Part shown: positions 63,120-64,000 of the stretch, one piece after another
How positions within the stretch are numbered: the first letter of the stretch is position 1
Layout of the letters: each line of letters begins with the position of its first letter
From: Dipteronia dyeriana
Lineage: Eukaryota > Streptophyta > Magnoliopsida > Sapindales > Sapindaceae
Assembly: GCA_032871835.1 (NCBI GenBank)
Contig: CM065299.1
Location: 93,727,152 to 93,791,151 of the forward strand
Reading direction: 5' to 3'
DNA length: 64,000 nucleotides
Notes under the pieces: model-generated
What the model saw: the letters and a program-made list of their open reading frames with translations, nothing else
Told to the model about the DNA's origin: nothing
The model's database searches: none
Translations under genes and position numbers: made by a program

Positions 63120-64000
63120 CAGAAGTGAGAAAGAAAGAAAATATCATTAAATCTGAAAGACTTATATCCTTCGTGAGGTTCCAAAGCTGTACTAAGAATT
63201 AGCAACTCAATTGCCTACTCACTGAAACGATTATTTAATTCTTGTAATTGAGAATCAATTGCAGTATAAAATAAATCTACCCGGTAATAATACTGCTCAA
63301 TTGTATAATTTTCTTGTTGTTGGAGAGCTCGACCTCGTCTTGCAACATAAAGGGCATTCATTTCTGGAACATCTATATTGCGTGCCTTACAAAATGAACA
63401 TACCTTAGCAAATAGTTTATCCCATCCCGTATCCCTTAATTAATGTATAAATTTTTTAATGGATGAAACAAGATGAATAACATTTAAAATGTCTTGAGAT
63501 ATTTGTTGTAAAGCTTGACAGAGTATATTAGTGATCTTCATTATATCATTCAGCAAATGTAAGATAAAGACAAATTCAAATGAAGTCATTGCCTCATAGG
63601 CTGCGTTAGCTTCTCCTTTTTGAGAAAAAGTAGTTCCTTCATTAATAATATTAATTAAAATAACACATGTTGCACCAAAAGTTTTTATCAAGCTAGAAAC
63701 TGACTTATAGTGAGAATTACAATAAGTATCACTAGCTCTCTGTAAAGTGCTAATTTGGTGAAGTCCGGTCCCTCTCTTTAGCTCATCAATGGCAATAAAA
63801 TGTGCAATCTCAGCAACTTGAACATGTTTAAACTCATCATTACGCTTGCACGAAGCACTAACGATGTTAACAATAGAAGTTAACTTGGTAAAAAAAATGA
63901 TGATTATGAATAATTTCTTTTGATGCTACAACTAGTGCCAATTGCAATTGGTGTGCAAAACAATGAATATAATAAGCGTACGGTCAATCATTTAAAATCA
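63120..64000 (-). pseudogene. hAT transposase, DUF4371-type, copy B (runs off the window)
   Basis: Minus frame 63691-63440 reads FVFILHLLNDIMKITNILCQ and ALQQISQDILNVIHLVSSIK, as in copy A. An extra 70 bases (63645-63715) relative to copy A restore sequence between the two neighbouring blocks. The rest lies outside the window. Confidence 0.7.

Larger units (their letters stand above)
38893..64000. repeat. Copy B of the segmental duplication
   Basis: This copy is collinear with copy A from the first base of the window. It lacks the viral insertion and roughly 5.2-7.5 kb of copy A. It has an extra internal duplication (about 43.84-50.1 kb), an Ac-like hAT inserted at 51145 and a 0.6 kb deletion in the Copia integrase region. 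The starts of the two copies are about 38.9 kb apart, which suggests a head-to-tail arrangement; the true left breakpoint is not visible. Confidence 0.9.

Overview
The window is nuclear DNA of a flowering plant, most likely a eudicot. The signs are AT-rich intergenic sequence, short GT-AG introns, plant transposon families (hAT, PIF/Harbinger, MULE, Ty1/Copia), a caulimovirid remnant, and two four-exon plant O-methyltransferase genes. I cannot name the species.

The window is organised as one large direct duplication. Copy A starts at or before base 1 and is recognisable to about 32.0 kb. Copy B starts at about 38,893 and runs off the right edge. Each copy carries, in order: two Tourist-type MITEs ending 89 bp upstream of a start codon; an apparently intact caffeic acid O-methyltransferase (COMT)-like gene (A 3758-5128, B 42357-43727, each 355 aa); an older LTR-like sequence loaded with MITEs; a dead COMT paralogue; a 1.07 kb hAT element lodged at the dead gene's exon 2/intron 2 border; a 5'-truncated Copia element; and a broken DUF4371-type hAT transposase. 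Only the two COMT-like genes look functional.

The copies differ by later insertions and deletions. Copy A carries a rearranged endogenous pararetrovirus (about 8.92-19.85 kb), inserted in the TA-rich core of a Harbinger-type element. Copy B carries a 5.1 kb Ac-like hAT element (51145-56243) with perfect 8-bp target duplications, whose transposase has one nonsense codon and an altered catalytic Asp. Copy B also carries an extra Harbinger element and an internal duplication with a chimeric MITE at its junction. Because the two copies can be compared, several insertions have an empty site inside the same window.

The viral locus is the most unusual part. From left to right it reads: ubiquitin-S27a cDNA fragment, viral leader with tRNA-Met primer site, movement protein, capsid/zinc knuckle, protease, reverse transcriptase (truncated), a 58-bp palindrome, an inverted 2.8 kb second copy of the movement/capsid region, a second viral ORF, promoter, a second leader with primer site, and the head of another ORF. 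Two points stand out. The ubiquitin fragment is joined in sense orientation almost exactly at the predicted 5' end of the viral pregenomic RNA, as expected from reverse-transcriptase template switching onto a host mRNA. The two 2.8 kb viral arms around a 1.57 kb spacer form a natural hairpin locus that could produce antiviral small RNAs.

The segment between about 33.0 and 38.9 kb holds a Tourist-type MITE, a 1.5 kb palindromic MULE with a 9-bp target duplication, a GA-rich tract and an unassigned LTR-like fragment. I see no host gene there. Positions of broken features are accurate to a few bases where a terminus or splice site is visible and to tens of bases elsewhere.
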